Shown: one piece after another, positions 1-7,720 of the stretch
Layout of the letters: the number at the start of each line of letters is the position of its first letter
Numbering within the stretch: the first letter of the stretch is position 1
Position numbers and translations under genes: made by a program
The notes under the pieces: generated by a model
Told to the model about the DNA's origin: nothing
Databases searched by the model: none
Seen by the model: only the letters and a program-made list of their open reading frames with translations
DNA from: Oscillospiraceae bacterium
GTDB lineage: Bacteria; Bacillota; Clostridia; Oscillospirales; Oscillospiraceae
DNA: 64,000 nt
NCBI GenBank assembly: GCA_017938625.1
Contig: JAGBBD010000050.1
Location: forward strand, 27,999 to 91,998
Direction: 5' to 3'

Positions 1-570
1 CCCGTCCTCGGGTGTTCGTGTGCATACAAGCTGCTTACTGTGTGTGACCGACTGCAAGTGTGCTCGCAAGCGAATTCAACGGCACTTTTGTAATGCGACA
101 AAAGTGCCCAAAAGCGCATCAAAGGGGAACCCTTTCGATGGGTTCCCCTTTGAAAACCCCTCCGCAAACGACCAAGAGGGGGACCTGCGGGTCCCCCTTC
201 TTGGATCTCCCCCGGAGAGGTGGTCGATTCTGCATCCCATCTGCCTTATACATTCTTTTTCGCAACTGCACACCACAGGAGTGGGCACTTCGTACCTTGT
301 ATGTCATTGCGAGGAGGGCGTTAGCCCGACGTGGCAATCTCAGAAAAGCATTGCCATCAGGTGCAGGTGCGTACTATACAGGCGGATTTTTAGATTGCCA
401 CGTCGCTCCTTCGTCGCTCCTCGCAATGACATACGTTGATCGACAGGGCGTATTTATTTGTAGGGACACCCGCCCTCGGGTGTCCGTGTGCAGGCAGAAT
501 CGACGTTGCAAATTTCGGCGGTCAAGGGTCTGACCGCCCTACAGCGCGTAGTCCGCTTGTATCCTTAGTG
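1..570. repeat. Gene-free region of hairpin repeats
   Basis: I see no credible gene here; the open frames are short and uncoordinated. The stretch holds several self-complementary repeats. Positions 1-33 and 458-496 belong to a family of the form GTAGGG, hairpin, GTGTGCAGGCAG, and 517-544 is an inverted copy. Perfect hairpins lie at 81-108 (arms GGCACTTTTGT), 121-151 (arms AAAGGGGAACCC) and 176-203. Positions 302-340 (TGTCATTGCGAGG ... CGTGGCAATCT) and 391-432 are two facing copies of another family that recurs near 22000, 33229 and 39578. The function is unknown. Confidence 0.75.
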
Positions 571-621
571 CAAGAAGAGCAATAACGGCTCACTTGAATG
601 TGAGAGTTATTGCTCTTCTTG
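571..621. terminator. Hairpin terminator at the XRE gene end
   Basis: Arms CAAGAAGAGCAATAAC (571-586) and the complementary 606-621 form a long stem. The leftward XRE gene has its stop codon (607-609) inside the right arm. On the minus strand the stem reads out into a weak T/A stretch. Confidence 0.65.
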
Positions 622-948
622 TTGTGTTTTCAGTTCCGTGATCTGATTTTGACACTCTTCGATCACCGCTTCTGCGTCTTCAAGACACTTGAACTGGCGA
701 TTTCTTTGCATCAGTGTGTCAATACTGGTGTTGTACAGGTAAGAAAGCCGTACAAGCAATTCGGCAGGGATCTCAGTACGTCCAACCTCATATCCACTAT
801 AGCGCGCCTGTGATATGCCCAATAGCTTTGCAAGTTCTTTTTGAGAATACTCGTTTTCTTTCCGATATTTTTTCAAAGCTTCTGCAATTAAATGCTTTCT
901 CTCAGAGAAAGAAAACTGACAAGCGTATGGTGCAAAAGGACAACTCAT
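607..948 (-). CDS. XRE-family helix-turn-helix regulator
   Basis: A 113-residue DNA-binding protein. An XRE-type helix-turn-helix spans about residues 18-75, with the recognisable stretch YSQKELAKLLGISQARYSGYE and a following dimer helix. The C-terminal 35 residues are charged and likely helical. The ATG at 948 is preceded on the minus strand by a GGGGTGG ribosome site. It is transcribed divergently from a small helical protein, and the shared intergenic region holds perfect inverted repeats, so it is probably the repressor of that pair and of itself. The target sites are inferred, not shown. Confidence 0.85.
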   Translation of the reverse strand: MSCPFAPYACQFSFSERKHLIAEALKKYRKENEYSQKELAKLLGISQARYSGYEVGRTEIPAELLVRLSYLYNTSIDTLMQRNRQFKCLEDAEAVIEECQNQITELKTQQEEQ

Positions 949-968
949 ATTACCACCCCACTAACAAC

Positions 969-997
969 ATTATAATGATAATCATAAATTGACGCAA
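969..997 (-). promoter_or_regulatory. Promoter of the XRE gene
   Basis: On the minus strand, TTGCGT (992-997), a 17-bp spacer and TATAAT (969-974) lie about 20 bp upstream of the ATG. Confidence 0.6.
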
Positions 998-1003
998 TCT
1001 TTA

Positions 1004-1026
1004 TATTTCAACCAAATGTTGAAATA
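1004..1026. promoter_or_regulatory. Palindromic operator, site 1
   Basis: Perfect inverted repeat with 9-bp arms, TATTTCAAC-CAAAT-GTTGAAATA. It lies between the two divergent promoters and shares the CAAC-N5-GTTG core with the site at 1069-1081. It is a likely binding site for the adjacent XRE regulator (inference). Confidence 0.65.
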
Positions 1027-1039
1027 CCACAAAACGTTG

Positions 1040-1068
1040 TTGACAAAGAAGGGTGGATCAATTATAAT
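1040..1068 (+). promoter_or_regulatory. Consensus sigma-A promoter
   Basis: TTGACA (1040-1045), a 17-bp spacer and TATAAT (1063-1068) are a full consensus. It drives the 84-residue protein gene that starts at 1098. Confidence 0.85.
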
Positions 1069-1081
1069 CAACATAATGTTG
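1069..1081. promoter_or_regulatory. Palindromic operator, site 2
   Basis: CAACAT-A-ATGTTG is a perfect inverted repeat abutting the -10 box and covering the expected start point. It would block transcription if bound. It shares the CAAC-N5-GTTG core with site 1. Confidence 0.65.
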
Positions 1082-1097
1082 TATTGGAGGGGAACGT

Positions 1098-1352
1098 ATG
1101 CTCCAACATTTCATATCCTTTTCGACTTTGGAAAATTACAATGATCTGGTTATAGAACTGGAGAAACATCTCATGGCATTGGAGCTTTTGGCGATGGAGA
1201 TCACAGAACCACGGAGAGATCAGCAGAAAATGGATTGCATATATGGTTTGTTGTGGGACAGAGTATCTTACCTTGAACAAACTGTCAGCGAACTGCAGGC
1301 GTTTTATTCTGCAGTATTTCATGGGAGGGAATTCGGTCAGCAAGAAGAGTGA
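1098..1352 (+). CDS. Small helical protein of unknown function
   Basis: An 84-residue acidic protein that I do not recognise. It is rich in Glu, Leu and Met, predicted almost wholly helical, and has no membrane segment or signal peptide. A GGAGGGG ribosome site lies 5-10 bp upstream of the ATG. It has a perfect sigma-A promoter overlapped by a palindrome, which implies tight repression by the divergent XRE regulator. Regulator plus small-effector pairs of this kind occur in toxin, phage-like and competence systems, but nothing in the sequence decides between these. Confidence 0.7.
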   Translation: MLQHFISFSTLENYNDLVIELEKHLMALELLAMEITEPRRDQQKMDCIYGLLWDRVSYLEQTVSELQAFYSAVFHGREFGQQEE

Positions 1353-1361
1353 TCGTGCACC

Positions 1362-2210
1362 TCACCTCGGCTCGCGGCCCTCTTCAAACACACGGATCAT
1401 CTCTCTTGTCAGACTGATGCCGTCGTCTTTGGCGGGCAGGGCGTGACGGTGGTGCCATTGTGCGAGGGCAAGCTCTGTCTCGTCCAGACGGATGGTGTCA
1501 TCGCCGTCCAGATCGCAGTAGAAGCCCATGAGCACATTGCCGTCCACGCCCCAGGGCTGGCTTTTATAATAGCGGATATTTTTGACCTTTAAGCCCACTT
1601 CCTCCATGACCTCCCGCTGCACGGTCTGCTCCAGCGTCTCTCCGATCTCGGTGTAGCCGGCAATGAGGGCATAGCGGGCATAGGCTCTGCCTGCGTATTT
1701 GCTCAGCAGCAGACGGTCGCCGTCTGTCACAGCCACGATGACGGCAGGGGAGATCTTAGGGAAGATCATATTGCCGCAATGAGGGCAAAGGAGCATCCGC
1801 TCCTTGTGGTCATGCACCGTAGGTGTGCCGCAGCGTCCGCAGAAGCGATTGCTGCGGTACCACACAGAAAGATGCCGCGCTGTCATGACAGCGAAGCAGA
1901 CCTCCTTGCTCTGCATCTGGCGCAGGGAGCGCATATCCTCGTAGGCAAAGTCGGGGCAGTCGCCTGCCTCTCCCATCCAGAGGAAATAGTTTTTTCCCTG
2001 CATTTTGAAAATATAGCGGTAAGGCTCTTCGTCCCAATGCTCCCACAGAGCGGTGTTGACCTGCCCGACCGTGGGCAGCTCCAGAGAGTCGTCCTCGTGG
2101 CGGCGGATGAGCACATGGTTGTCGCGGACGCAGATCAGAATATCGTCGGAAGCAGGTGCTTTGACGGCAAACTCGTTTTCCAGTCTTCCAAATGTAAGGT
2201 CTTGCAGCAT
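1362..2210 (-). CDS. nudC: NudC-like Nudix hydrolase (NAD+/NADH pyrophosphatase or RNA decapping)
   Basis: About 282 residues. The family cleaves NAD(H), and removes NAD caps from RNA, giving NMN plus AMP or 5'-phosphate RNA. Visible parts are an N-terminal domain, a four-Cys zinc ribbon (CGRCG ... CPHCG), and a Nudix box matching Gx5Ex7REUxEExGU (GYTEIGETLEQTVQREVMEE, then VGL). The NudC SQPW motif is present, but the usual PFPxS continuation is replaced by GVDGN, so substrate choice could differ. I chose ATG 2210 because a longer upstream frame runs through the divergent gene and lacks family similarity. Confidence 0.85.
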   Translation of the reverse strand: MLQDLTFGRLENEFAVKAPASDDILICVRDNHVLIRRHEDDSLELPTVGQVNTALWEHWDEEPYRYIFKMQGKNYFLWMGEAGDCPDFAYEDMRSLRQMQSKEVCFAVMTARHLSVWYRSNRFCGRCGTPTVHDHKERMLLCPHCGNMIFPKISPAVIVAVTDGDRLLLSKYAGRAYARYALIAGYTEIGETLEQTVQREVMEEVGLKVKNIRYYKSQPWGVDGNVLMGFYCDLDGDDTIRLDETELALAQWHHRHALPAKDDGISLTREMIRVFEEGREPR

Positions 2211-2258
2211 GGTATCATTCCTTGTGTAAAGATAGCAATATTGTAGCACGGTTTTTTC

Positions 2259-2287
2259 TTGTTTTCCACAGAAGAAAGGGATATAAT
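2259..2287 (+). promoter_or_regulatory. Promoter of the 74-residue protein gene
   Basis: TTGTTT (2259-2264), a 17-bp spacer and TATAAT (2282-2287). Confidence 0.6.
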
Positions 2288-2309
2288 GCAGAAAAAGGGG
2301 GGAAGCGCC

Positions 2310-2534
2310 ATGAAGGAATATGAGATCTTTTATAAATTTGTCAACGGCTGCGCTGGAGAAGCCGCACCGCAGACGGAGTTTGACGAAGCGGAGCTGAACG
2401 ATCCTGCAGATTATATCCGCAGCAAGCACCCTGTGGACCATGGAAAGTTTGTCCGGCAGGAGCGTGACGGCACCATCGTCTACTGCTACGACACCGGCAC
2501 GGTGAAGTATGTTTACGAATTTACGGAGATTTAA
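2310..2534 (+). CDS. Small hypothetical protein
   Basis: A 74-residue soluble acidic protein starting MKEYEIFYKFVNGC. ATG 2310 is preferred over the in-frame ATG at 2286 because the latter lies inside the -10 box, while 2310 follows a G-rich ribosome site. It ends in a strand-rich stretch (IVYCYDTGTVKYVYEF). I do not recognise the family. It stands alone between a divergent Nudix gene and a convergent GH2 gene. Confidence 0.7.
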   Translation: MKEYEIFYKFVNGCAGEAAPQTEFDEAELNDPADYIRSKHPVDHGKFVRQERDGTIVYCYDTGTVKYVYEFTEI

Positions 2535-2570
2535 AAGAAGGACAAGGTTTTAAACCTTGTCCTTCTTTTT
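2534..2570. terminator. Bidirectional terminator
   Basis: Arms AAAGAAGGACAAGGTTT (2534-2550) and its complement (2552-2568) with a one-base centre, flanked by A and T tracts on each side. It serves the small gene to the left and the convergent GH2 gene, whose last codons and stop lie inside the stem. Confidence 0.85.
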
Positions 2571-5276
2571 GATCTCGATCATGCCGGAAATGCCGCAGCC
2601 TGAGGGACTGTCGGTTTTGCCGCAGATGAGGATGCGCAGCTCTGTCTTGCCGTGGGCGGTGAAGGAGCAGGTCACTTCTTCGTGGCGCAGATGCTCCTTT
2701 TTGCAGCACAAGGTGCTGCCTGCGTAGACCTCAAAGCTTTCGGCAAATACACGGGCAAAGCGCAAAGTATAAGTACCGTCGGCAGGATAGACCACCCGGT
2801 AGATGCGCCAGCCGCGCTGGAAGTCCACCTGATAGTGTTCGGCCTGGAAGCGCACAGGGATAAAGGAGTTCATGTCATTGTCCGACAGCACCACCAGCGG
2901 ATCGGGGCGCTCTTTGGAAAGCTCCGACATGGTAAAGCCGGAAAGCTCGTTGTTTTCGCAGCTGAGGATATAGTTCGGCTGCGCTGTGGAGACGACCTCC
3001 AGCGTGACCTCGGCAGGCTCCAGACCGTCACTTTCCGCACGGACGGTGATAGCTTTGGCACCCGGTTTGGACATGACCAGCGCCTGACACAGACCGGCAA
3101 AGAGTCTTCTGTAGGGCGCATCATCTTTTTCATGGGAGTTGGGATCACCGTTGCCCACACCGCGCAGGATACCGTCACCCAGCACTTCAAAACGGATGGT
3201 ATTGTCTGCCGTGGGTACAGGACGTCCCTTTTTGTCCACCACGCACACATTTAAAATGGCGGTGTCATGACCGTCGTTTTTGATCGTTTGGCACACAGGC
3301 TCGATTTTTACGGCACAAGGCTTGTCTGTGGTGGTGTGCTTGGCTTTTGCCACACACTTGCCGCCTCGATAGCCTTTGACCAGCAAGGTGCCCGGCTCGA
3401 AGCTCACCTGCCATTGAGGACGGTCGCACACATCGGCGGCCTTTCTGCCAAGAGATCTGCCGTTCAAGAACAGTTCTGCCTCCTCACAGTTGGTGGCAGC
3501 CATGACGCGGATCATGTCGCCTTTTTGGTGATTCCAATGGGGCAGCAGATGGATCATGGGCTTTTGGGTAAAGCAGGCTTTGTGGAAATAGAAGGCATCC
3601 TTGGCAAAGCCGCAGGTGTCCATAATGCCGAAGGAAGAGGACACGGTGGGCCATGTGAAGGGAGACGGCTCTCCCCGGTAGTCAAAGCCCGTCCAGACAA
3701 AGATACCACCGAAGTAGGGGTGGCTGCGGACAAAGTCCCATGTCTGTCGGATGGTCTGACCCCACAGGACGCACTCTTCATCGTAGTTGGAAAGGACGTT
3801 TTTGCTGTAGTCCGTCCGGTAGCAGCCTCTTGTGGTCACGGCGGAGTTGTTCTCCGAGCCGAAAAGCACATGATCCGGATGGAAGCTGCGCATGGCCTCC
3901 ACCGCGCCAAGATTATAGTTGACACCGGTCACGTCCATCTCCAGCCCTGCGCCCTCCATAGAGCCGTTGATGGCGCCGGTCAGCAGACGGCTGTCATCCA
4001 GCTGCTTTACCACGGCGCGCATACGGCGGTAGATCCGGGCGCCCTCCGCTGTGTTCTGCAGGGGCTCTTCGTTGAAAAGCGACCAGAACATGACGCAGGG
4101 ATGGTTGCGGTCACGGCGCACCATGACTCTGAGATATTCCAGCACCTCTTCCCGTGTCTCAAAACGGCGGTTTTCGTCCATGACGATCATGCCCAGACGG
4201 TCACAGATGTCCAAAATCTCTTTGTTGGGCAGATTGTGGCTGCAGCGGTAGGCATTGCAGCCCATCTCTTTCAGCCGGCGGATGCGGTATTCCTGCACGC
4301 TGTCGGGCACGGCAACACCCACACCTGCGTGATCCTGATGGCAGCAAACGCCCTTGAGGAAGATCTTTTTGCCGTTGAGGAAAAAGCCTTCGTCTTTGTC
4401 CGCCGTAAAGGTGCGGAAACCGATGTTCACCTGTTCCGTGTCTGTGTGTTTGCCGCTTTGCACCGTCACATGGAGAGTATAGAGCTTGGGATCATCCACA
4501 TCCCAGCGGACGGGACGGCCGACGGAGAAGGACTGGGAAACGGAGGAAACCTGATTGTCCGGGCACAGGATCTCCTTGGAGATGCTCTGCGCCACAAGGC
4601 GCTCACCGTCAAACAGCTGCGCCAGGACCGTTACAGGCATAGCCTCATAGCAGGTGTTCTCCACCTGTGTCTGCAGCTGCACCACCCAGCTGTTCTTTGT
4701 GCCCTGTTTCAGCATGGGCTTGGCGAAGATGCCGTTGTGGGCAATGTGGACAGGATCTTTGGCATAGAGCCTGACATGGCGGTAGATGCCTGCGCCCTCG
4801 TACCACCAGCCCTCTGTTTCAAGACCTCTGATATAGACAGCCAGAATGTTGGCGCGGTCGCCAAAATTGGCGCGATCGGTAATGACAAAGGCGGTTTCTG
4901 TGTAGGCGCTGAAGGAACGCGCCATCAAAGAGCCGTTGAAATAAAACTCTGCCCCTACGGCTGTGCCCTCAAAGACCAGCAGCAGATGTTTGCCGCGAAG
5001 CTCCTCCGGCAGACGGAAGGTCTTTCTGTACCAACCGTTGCAGCGGTCGCGGTAGCCGTGGGAGATCAGATTGTCGGCAGAAAAGCCACTTTCGGCAAAA
5101 AAATCGTGGGGAAGATCCACCTGCCGCCAGTTGCTGTCATCATACAAAATGCCGCCGGGGCCCATAACACCGCCTGCCTTGCAGCCGCCGTAGGCCTCCG
5201 AGTGGGAGGTGGCGCCTTTGCGCTCGATCTCACCGCGGTGAAATTTCCAGTCAAGATCCATGTTGTAAAGAGCCAT
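2550..5276 (-). CDS. Glycoside hydrolase family 2 (beta-galactosidase-like)
   Basis: About 908 residues without a signal peptide, so a cytoplasmic exo-glycosidase acting on imported oligosaccharides. The order is GH2 sugar-binding jelly roll (residues about 1-190), Ig-like domain, TIM barrel (about 300-590), then beta-rich C-terminal domains of the DUF4982 type. The barrel shows the CSHNLPNKEILDICDRLG motif and the acid/base pair in FWSLFNEEPL. The expected nucleophile region is GSENNSAV. ATG 5276 follows a GGAGGG ribosome site. Beta-galactosidase is the best guess given galK/galT in the window, but family 2 also contains mannosidases and glucuronidases. Confidence 0.85.
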   Translation of the reverse strand: MALYNMDLDWKFHRGEIERKGATSHSEAYGGCKAGGVMGPGGILYDDSNWRQVDLPHDFFAESGFSADNLISHGYRDRCNGWYRKTFRLPEELRGKHLLLVFEGTAVGAEFYFNGSLMARSFSAYTETAFVITDRANFGDRANILAVYIRGLETEGWWYEGAGIYRHVRLYAKDPVHIAHNGIFAKPMLKQGTKNSWVVQLQTQVENTCYEAMPVTVLAQLFDGERLVAQSISKEILCPDNQVSSVSQSFSVGRPVRWDVDDPKLYTLHVTVQSGKHTDTEQVNIGFRTFTADKDEGFFLNGKKIFLKGVCCHQDHAGVGVAVPDSVQEYRIRRLKEMGCNAYRCSHNLPNKEILDICDRLGMIVMDENRRFETREEVLEYLRVMVRRDRNHPCVMFWSLFNEEPLQNTAEGARIYRRMRAVVKQLDDSRLLTGAINGSMEGAGLEMDVTGVNYNLGAVEAMRSFHPDHVLFGSENNSAVTTRGCYRTDYSKNVLSNYDEECVLWGQTIRQTWDFVRSHPYFGGIFVWTGFDYRGEPSPFTWPTVSSSFGIMDTCGFAKDAFYFHKACFTQKPMIHLLPHWNHQKGDMIRVMAATNCEEAELFLNGRSLGRKAADVCDRPQWQVSFEPGTLLVKGYRGGKCVAKAKHTTTDKPCAVKIEPVCQTIKNDGHDTAILNVCVVDKKGRPVPTADNTIRFEVLGDGILRGVGNGDPNSHEKDDAPYRRLFAGLCQALVMSKPGAKAITVRAESDGLEPAEVTLEVVSTAQPNYILSCENNELSGFTMSELSKERPDPLVVLSDNDMNSFIPVRFQAEHYQVDFQRGWRIYRVVYPADGTYTLRFARVFAESFEVYAGSTLCCKKEHLRHEEVTCSFTAHGKTELRILICGKTDSPSGCGISGMIEIKKKDKV

Positions 5277-5289
5277 AAAAACCCTCCGA

Positions 5290-5303
5290 AGCGTTGTTAC
5301 GCT
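5290..5303. promoter_or_regulatory. Possible operator of the GH2 gene
   Basis: Inverted repeat AGCGT-TGTT-ACGCT lies directly downstream of the GH2 -10 box, over the expected start point. The regulator is not identified. Confidence 0.4.
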
Positions 5304-5304
5304 C

Positions 5305-5333
5305 ATTATACAAATTGGATAAAAACGTGTCAA
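5305..5333 (-). promoter_or_regulatory. GH2 promoter
   Basis: Minus strand TTGACA (5328-5333), a 17-bp spacer ending in TG, and TATAAT (5305-5310). Confidence 0.8.
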
Positions 5334-5343
5334 TGCAAAACAA

Positions 5344-5369
5344 AAGACCACCCGTAAACAGGTGGTCTT
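5344..5369 (-). terminator. murA terminator
   Basis: AAGACCACC / GGTGGTCTT stem with an 8-base loop. On the minus strand it is followed by a TTTGTTTT run, just past the murA stop. Confidence 0.75.
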
Positions 5370-5378
5370 AAAATACTT

Positions 5379-6674
5379 TTAGCCAACGCCGGCAACGGCG
5401 GGCTGGGGATCAAAAGTTTCGATGCGCTTGATGTTTGCCCCCAAAGCGGTGAGTTTTCCAATGATATCTTCATAGCCGCGCTCGATATAGTGGGCATCTT
5501 CAATGATGGTGGTGCCTTCCGCTGCCAGAGCGGCAATGACCATGGCAGCACCGGCGCGCAGGTCGCAGGCGCGGACTTCGCAGCCGTGAAGCTCACGGAC
5601 GCCGTCAATGACAGCTGCCTTGCCTTCCACCTGCACATGAGCACCCATGCGGTTGAGCTCGGCGGTGTAACGGAAGCGGTTGTCGTAAATGCCTTCTGTG
5701 ACGATGCTGGTACCGTTTGCCATTGCCATGCACACAGCGATCTGAGGCTGCATATCTGTGGGGAAGCCGGGGTACGGCATGGTCTTCACATTGGCGCGCT
5801 TGAGACGGCGTGTTTTCTCCATGTGCAGGCAGTCACCGTCTTCCCGGATGACCATGCCCATTTCACGAAGCTTTGCCGTGATACAATCCAGATGCTTGGG
5901 GATGATATTCTTGATGGTGACGCTGCCGCCTGCGGCGGAAACAGCTGCCATGTAAGTGCCTGCCTCGATCTGATCGGGGATGATGGAATAGCTGCCGCCG
6001 CGCAGAGACTTGACACCGCGAACCTTGATCACATCGGTACCTGCACCGGAGATGCGGGCGCCCATGGAGTTGAGGAAATTGGCAAGATCGACGATGTGAG
6101 GCTCTTTTGCACAGTTTTCAATGGTGGTGGTGCCCTCTGCCAGACAGGCAGCCAGCAGGATGTTCATGGTGGCACCGACGGAAACGATGTCCAGATACAC
6201 TCTGCCGCCCTTGAGCCCGTCTTCCGGTGCATCACAGGTGACATAGCCGCCGGACTGCTCCACCACAGCACCGAGGGCTTCAAAGCCCTTGATGTGCTGG
6301 TCGATGGGACGCAGACCGAAGTTGCAGCCGCCGGGCATGGCATTTCTGGCGTGACCAAATCTGCCCAGCTGTGCGCCCAGCAGGTAGTAGGAGGCGCGGA
6401 TGCGGCGGACAAGGTCGATGGGTGCGGTGGTGTTGCGCACTCTGGTGCAGTCGATCTCCAGCGCATTGGGGGTCAGACGTCTGATCTGGGCACCCATGTC
6501 GTTGAGGATCTCAAGAAGAAGCCGAACATCGGAAATATCCGGCACATTTTCAATATGGCATTTGCCTTCCACCAGAAGGGTCGCGGGCAAAATGGCAACA
6601 GCGGCATTTTTGGCGCCGGAAATGGTGACTCCGCCGTGAAGCTCCTGCCCACCTTCGATGATATATTTAATCAA
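5379..6674 (-). CDS. murA: UDP-N-acetylglucosamine 1-carboxyvinyltransferase
   Basis: First committed step of peptidoglycan synthesis: it transfers enolpyruvate from PEP to UDP-GlcNAc. About 431 residues, normal for the family. The N-terminus reads IKYIIEGGQELHGG, followed by GAKNAA with the catalytic lysine. The active-site loop MPGGCNFG carries the cysteine that fosfomycin alkylates. The TTG start at 6674 fits the family N-terminus and has GAGGGA 7 bp upstream; an in-frame ATG at 6707 would add 11 unlikely residues. A promoter about 95 bp upstream separates it from the yycI-like gene. Confidence 0.93.
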   Translation of the reverse strand: MIKYIIEGGQELHGGVTISGAKNAAVAILPATLLVEGKCHIENVPDISDVRLLLEILNDMGAQIRRLTPNALEIDCTRVRNTTAPIDLVRRIRASYYLLGAQLGRFGHARNAMPGGCNFGLRPIDQHIKGFEALGAVVEQSGGYVTCDAPEDGLKGGRVYLDIVSVGATMNILLAACLAEGTTTIENCAKEPHIVDLANFLNSMGARISGAGTDVIKVRGVKSLRGGSYSIIPDQIEAGTYMAAVSAAGGSVTIKNIIPKHLDCITAKLREMGMVIREDGDCLHMEKTRRLKRANVKTMPYPGFPTDMQPQIAVCMAMANGTSIVTEGIYDNRFRYTAELNRMGAHVQVEGKAAVIDGVRELHGCEVRACDLRAGAAMVIAALAAEGTTIIEDAHYIERGYEDIIGKLTALGANIKRIETFDPQPAVAGVG

Positions 6675-6770
6675 AACTAATCCCTCATTCACACAAAAAT
6701 CAGACATGACTCTCATTAGGAGTATGACCGATTTTGACAGGAAATACAAAACTATTATTTACCAACGGTT

Positions 6771-6799
6771 ATCATAGCACAAAAGCTTCCGGTTGTAAA
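6771..6799 (-). promoter_or_regulatory. murA promoter
   Basis: Minus strand TTTACA (6794-6799), a 17-bp spacer and TATGAT (6771-6776), giving a leader of about 90 nt. Apart from this promoter I see nothing clear in 6675-6896. Confidence 0.6.
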
Positions 6800-6896
6800 G
6801 AAGAAAGATAACAAAACGAAGGCAAAATGGAAACAAAATCGGAATATTTTGTGTTTCTTTTGTCAAAAAGCCCACGATATAGCGCAGAAGAAAGGG

Positions 6897-7706
6897 TCAC
6901 TCCACGATGCTGACCTGCTGTGTCAGACCGTCCACAAGGTAGCTGCCCGTATCGGTGGACAGCATCCACGCAGGGGTCAGGCGGACTGTGCCGGATGCCA
7001 CGGAAGGCACATAACCCTGCTCCAGACCGGTGACAGTGCTGCCCACCCAGCCAAGCTCCACACGGGCGGAAAGGAAGGCGACCACCGCCTGTGCGGCGGA
7101 AATGCAGGGGGTGTTATCTGTTCTTGTGAGGGAGCCGGCAAAGAAGGTGCCCTGCAGTTCGCTGAGCGCGCTGTTGGAATAGGTGAAGGTCAGACCGTCT
7201 GAAAAAATAGGCATACCCAGCACAGACTGCTGTGCCGTGATGGAGTAGATACCCGGAGAAAGACGCACCGGCTGTCCAAGGCTGTGATACTGAAAGTCCA
7301 TTTTGCGCAGTGTCTTTTTGGATGCGCCGCGCAGATCGGAAACGGGCTTTTGCGCCTGCAGCTTCAGAAAAAGCCTGCCGTCTTCCCAGCTGCCGCTGCG
7401 CAGTTCCTGTCCGGACTGCAGCTGCCCTTCCTCACGGTTGGGAGCTTCACCCAGCACAGCAGCCAGAGCATTGTCTTCGGCGGAATGGGTGTCTGCCAGC
7501 TCCAACTCATACAGGGTGACCGTATCGGGCAGCACATCGGCTTGAAGCGCCACATTCTGTCCGGCGCACAGGCTGCTCAGAGAGCTTCGCAGCTGCTGTT
7601 CCTGCTTTCTTCGCTCCGCTTGACGGGGCACCAGCAGGCAGAGCAAAACGATATTGGCAAGGAGCAGGATCAAGATCGCTAAGTTTTTCAGTTTGGATAC
7701 GGGCAT
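6897..7706 (-). CDS. YycI-like membrane-anchored regulator
   Basis: 269 residues: a single N-terminal membrane anchor (residues about 8-26, LAILILLLANIVLLCLLVP) then an extracytoplasmic domain. It follows a YycH-like gene by 14 bp. In Bacilli, YycH and YycI contact the sensor kinase WalK in the membrane and tune the WalKR cell-wall stress response. Sequence similarity is judged from architecture and gene order, so the assignment is moderate. No walR or walK is present in the window. Confidence 0.65.
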   Translation of the reverse strand: MPVSKLKNLAILILLLANIVLLCLLVPRQAERRKQEQQLRSSLSSLCAGQNVALQADVLPDTVTLYELELADTHSAEDNALAAVLGEAPNREEGQLQSGQELRSGSWEDGRLFLKLQAQKPVSDLRGASKKTLRKMDFQYHSLGQPVRLSPGIYSITAQQSVLGMPIFSDGLTFTYSNSALSELQGTFFAGSLTRTDNTPCISAAQAVVAFLSARVELGWVGSTVTGLEQGYVPSVASGTVRLTPAWMLSTDTGSYLVDGLTQQVSIVE

Positions 7707-7720
7707 AGACGCCCCTCCTT

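Noticed and set aside
1-545. Possible short coding frames near the left edge
   Set aside because: The frames are built from hairpin repeats, overlap each other on both strands and lack ribosome sites.
1362-2441. Longer NudC start at 2441
   Set aside because: The added 77 residues overlap a divergent gene with its own promoter, and family similarity begins after 2210.
3267-5357. A 700-codon plus-strand frame opposite the GH2 gene
   Set aside because: Antisense shadow of a conserved glycosidase.
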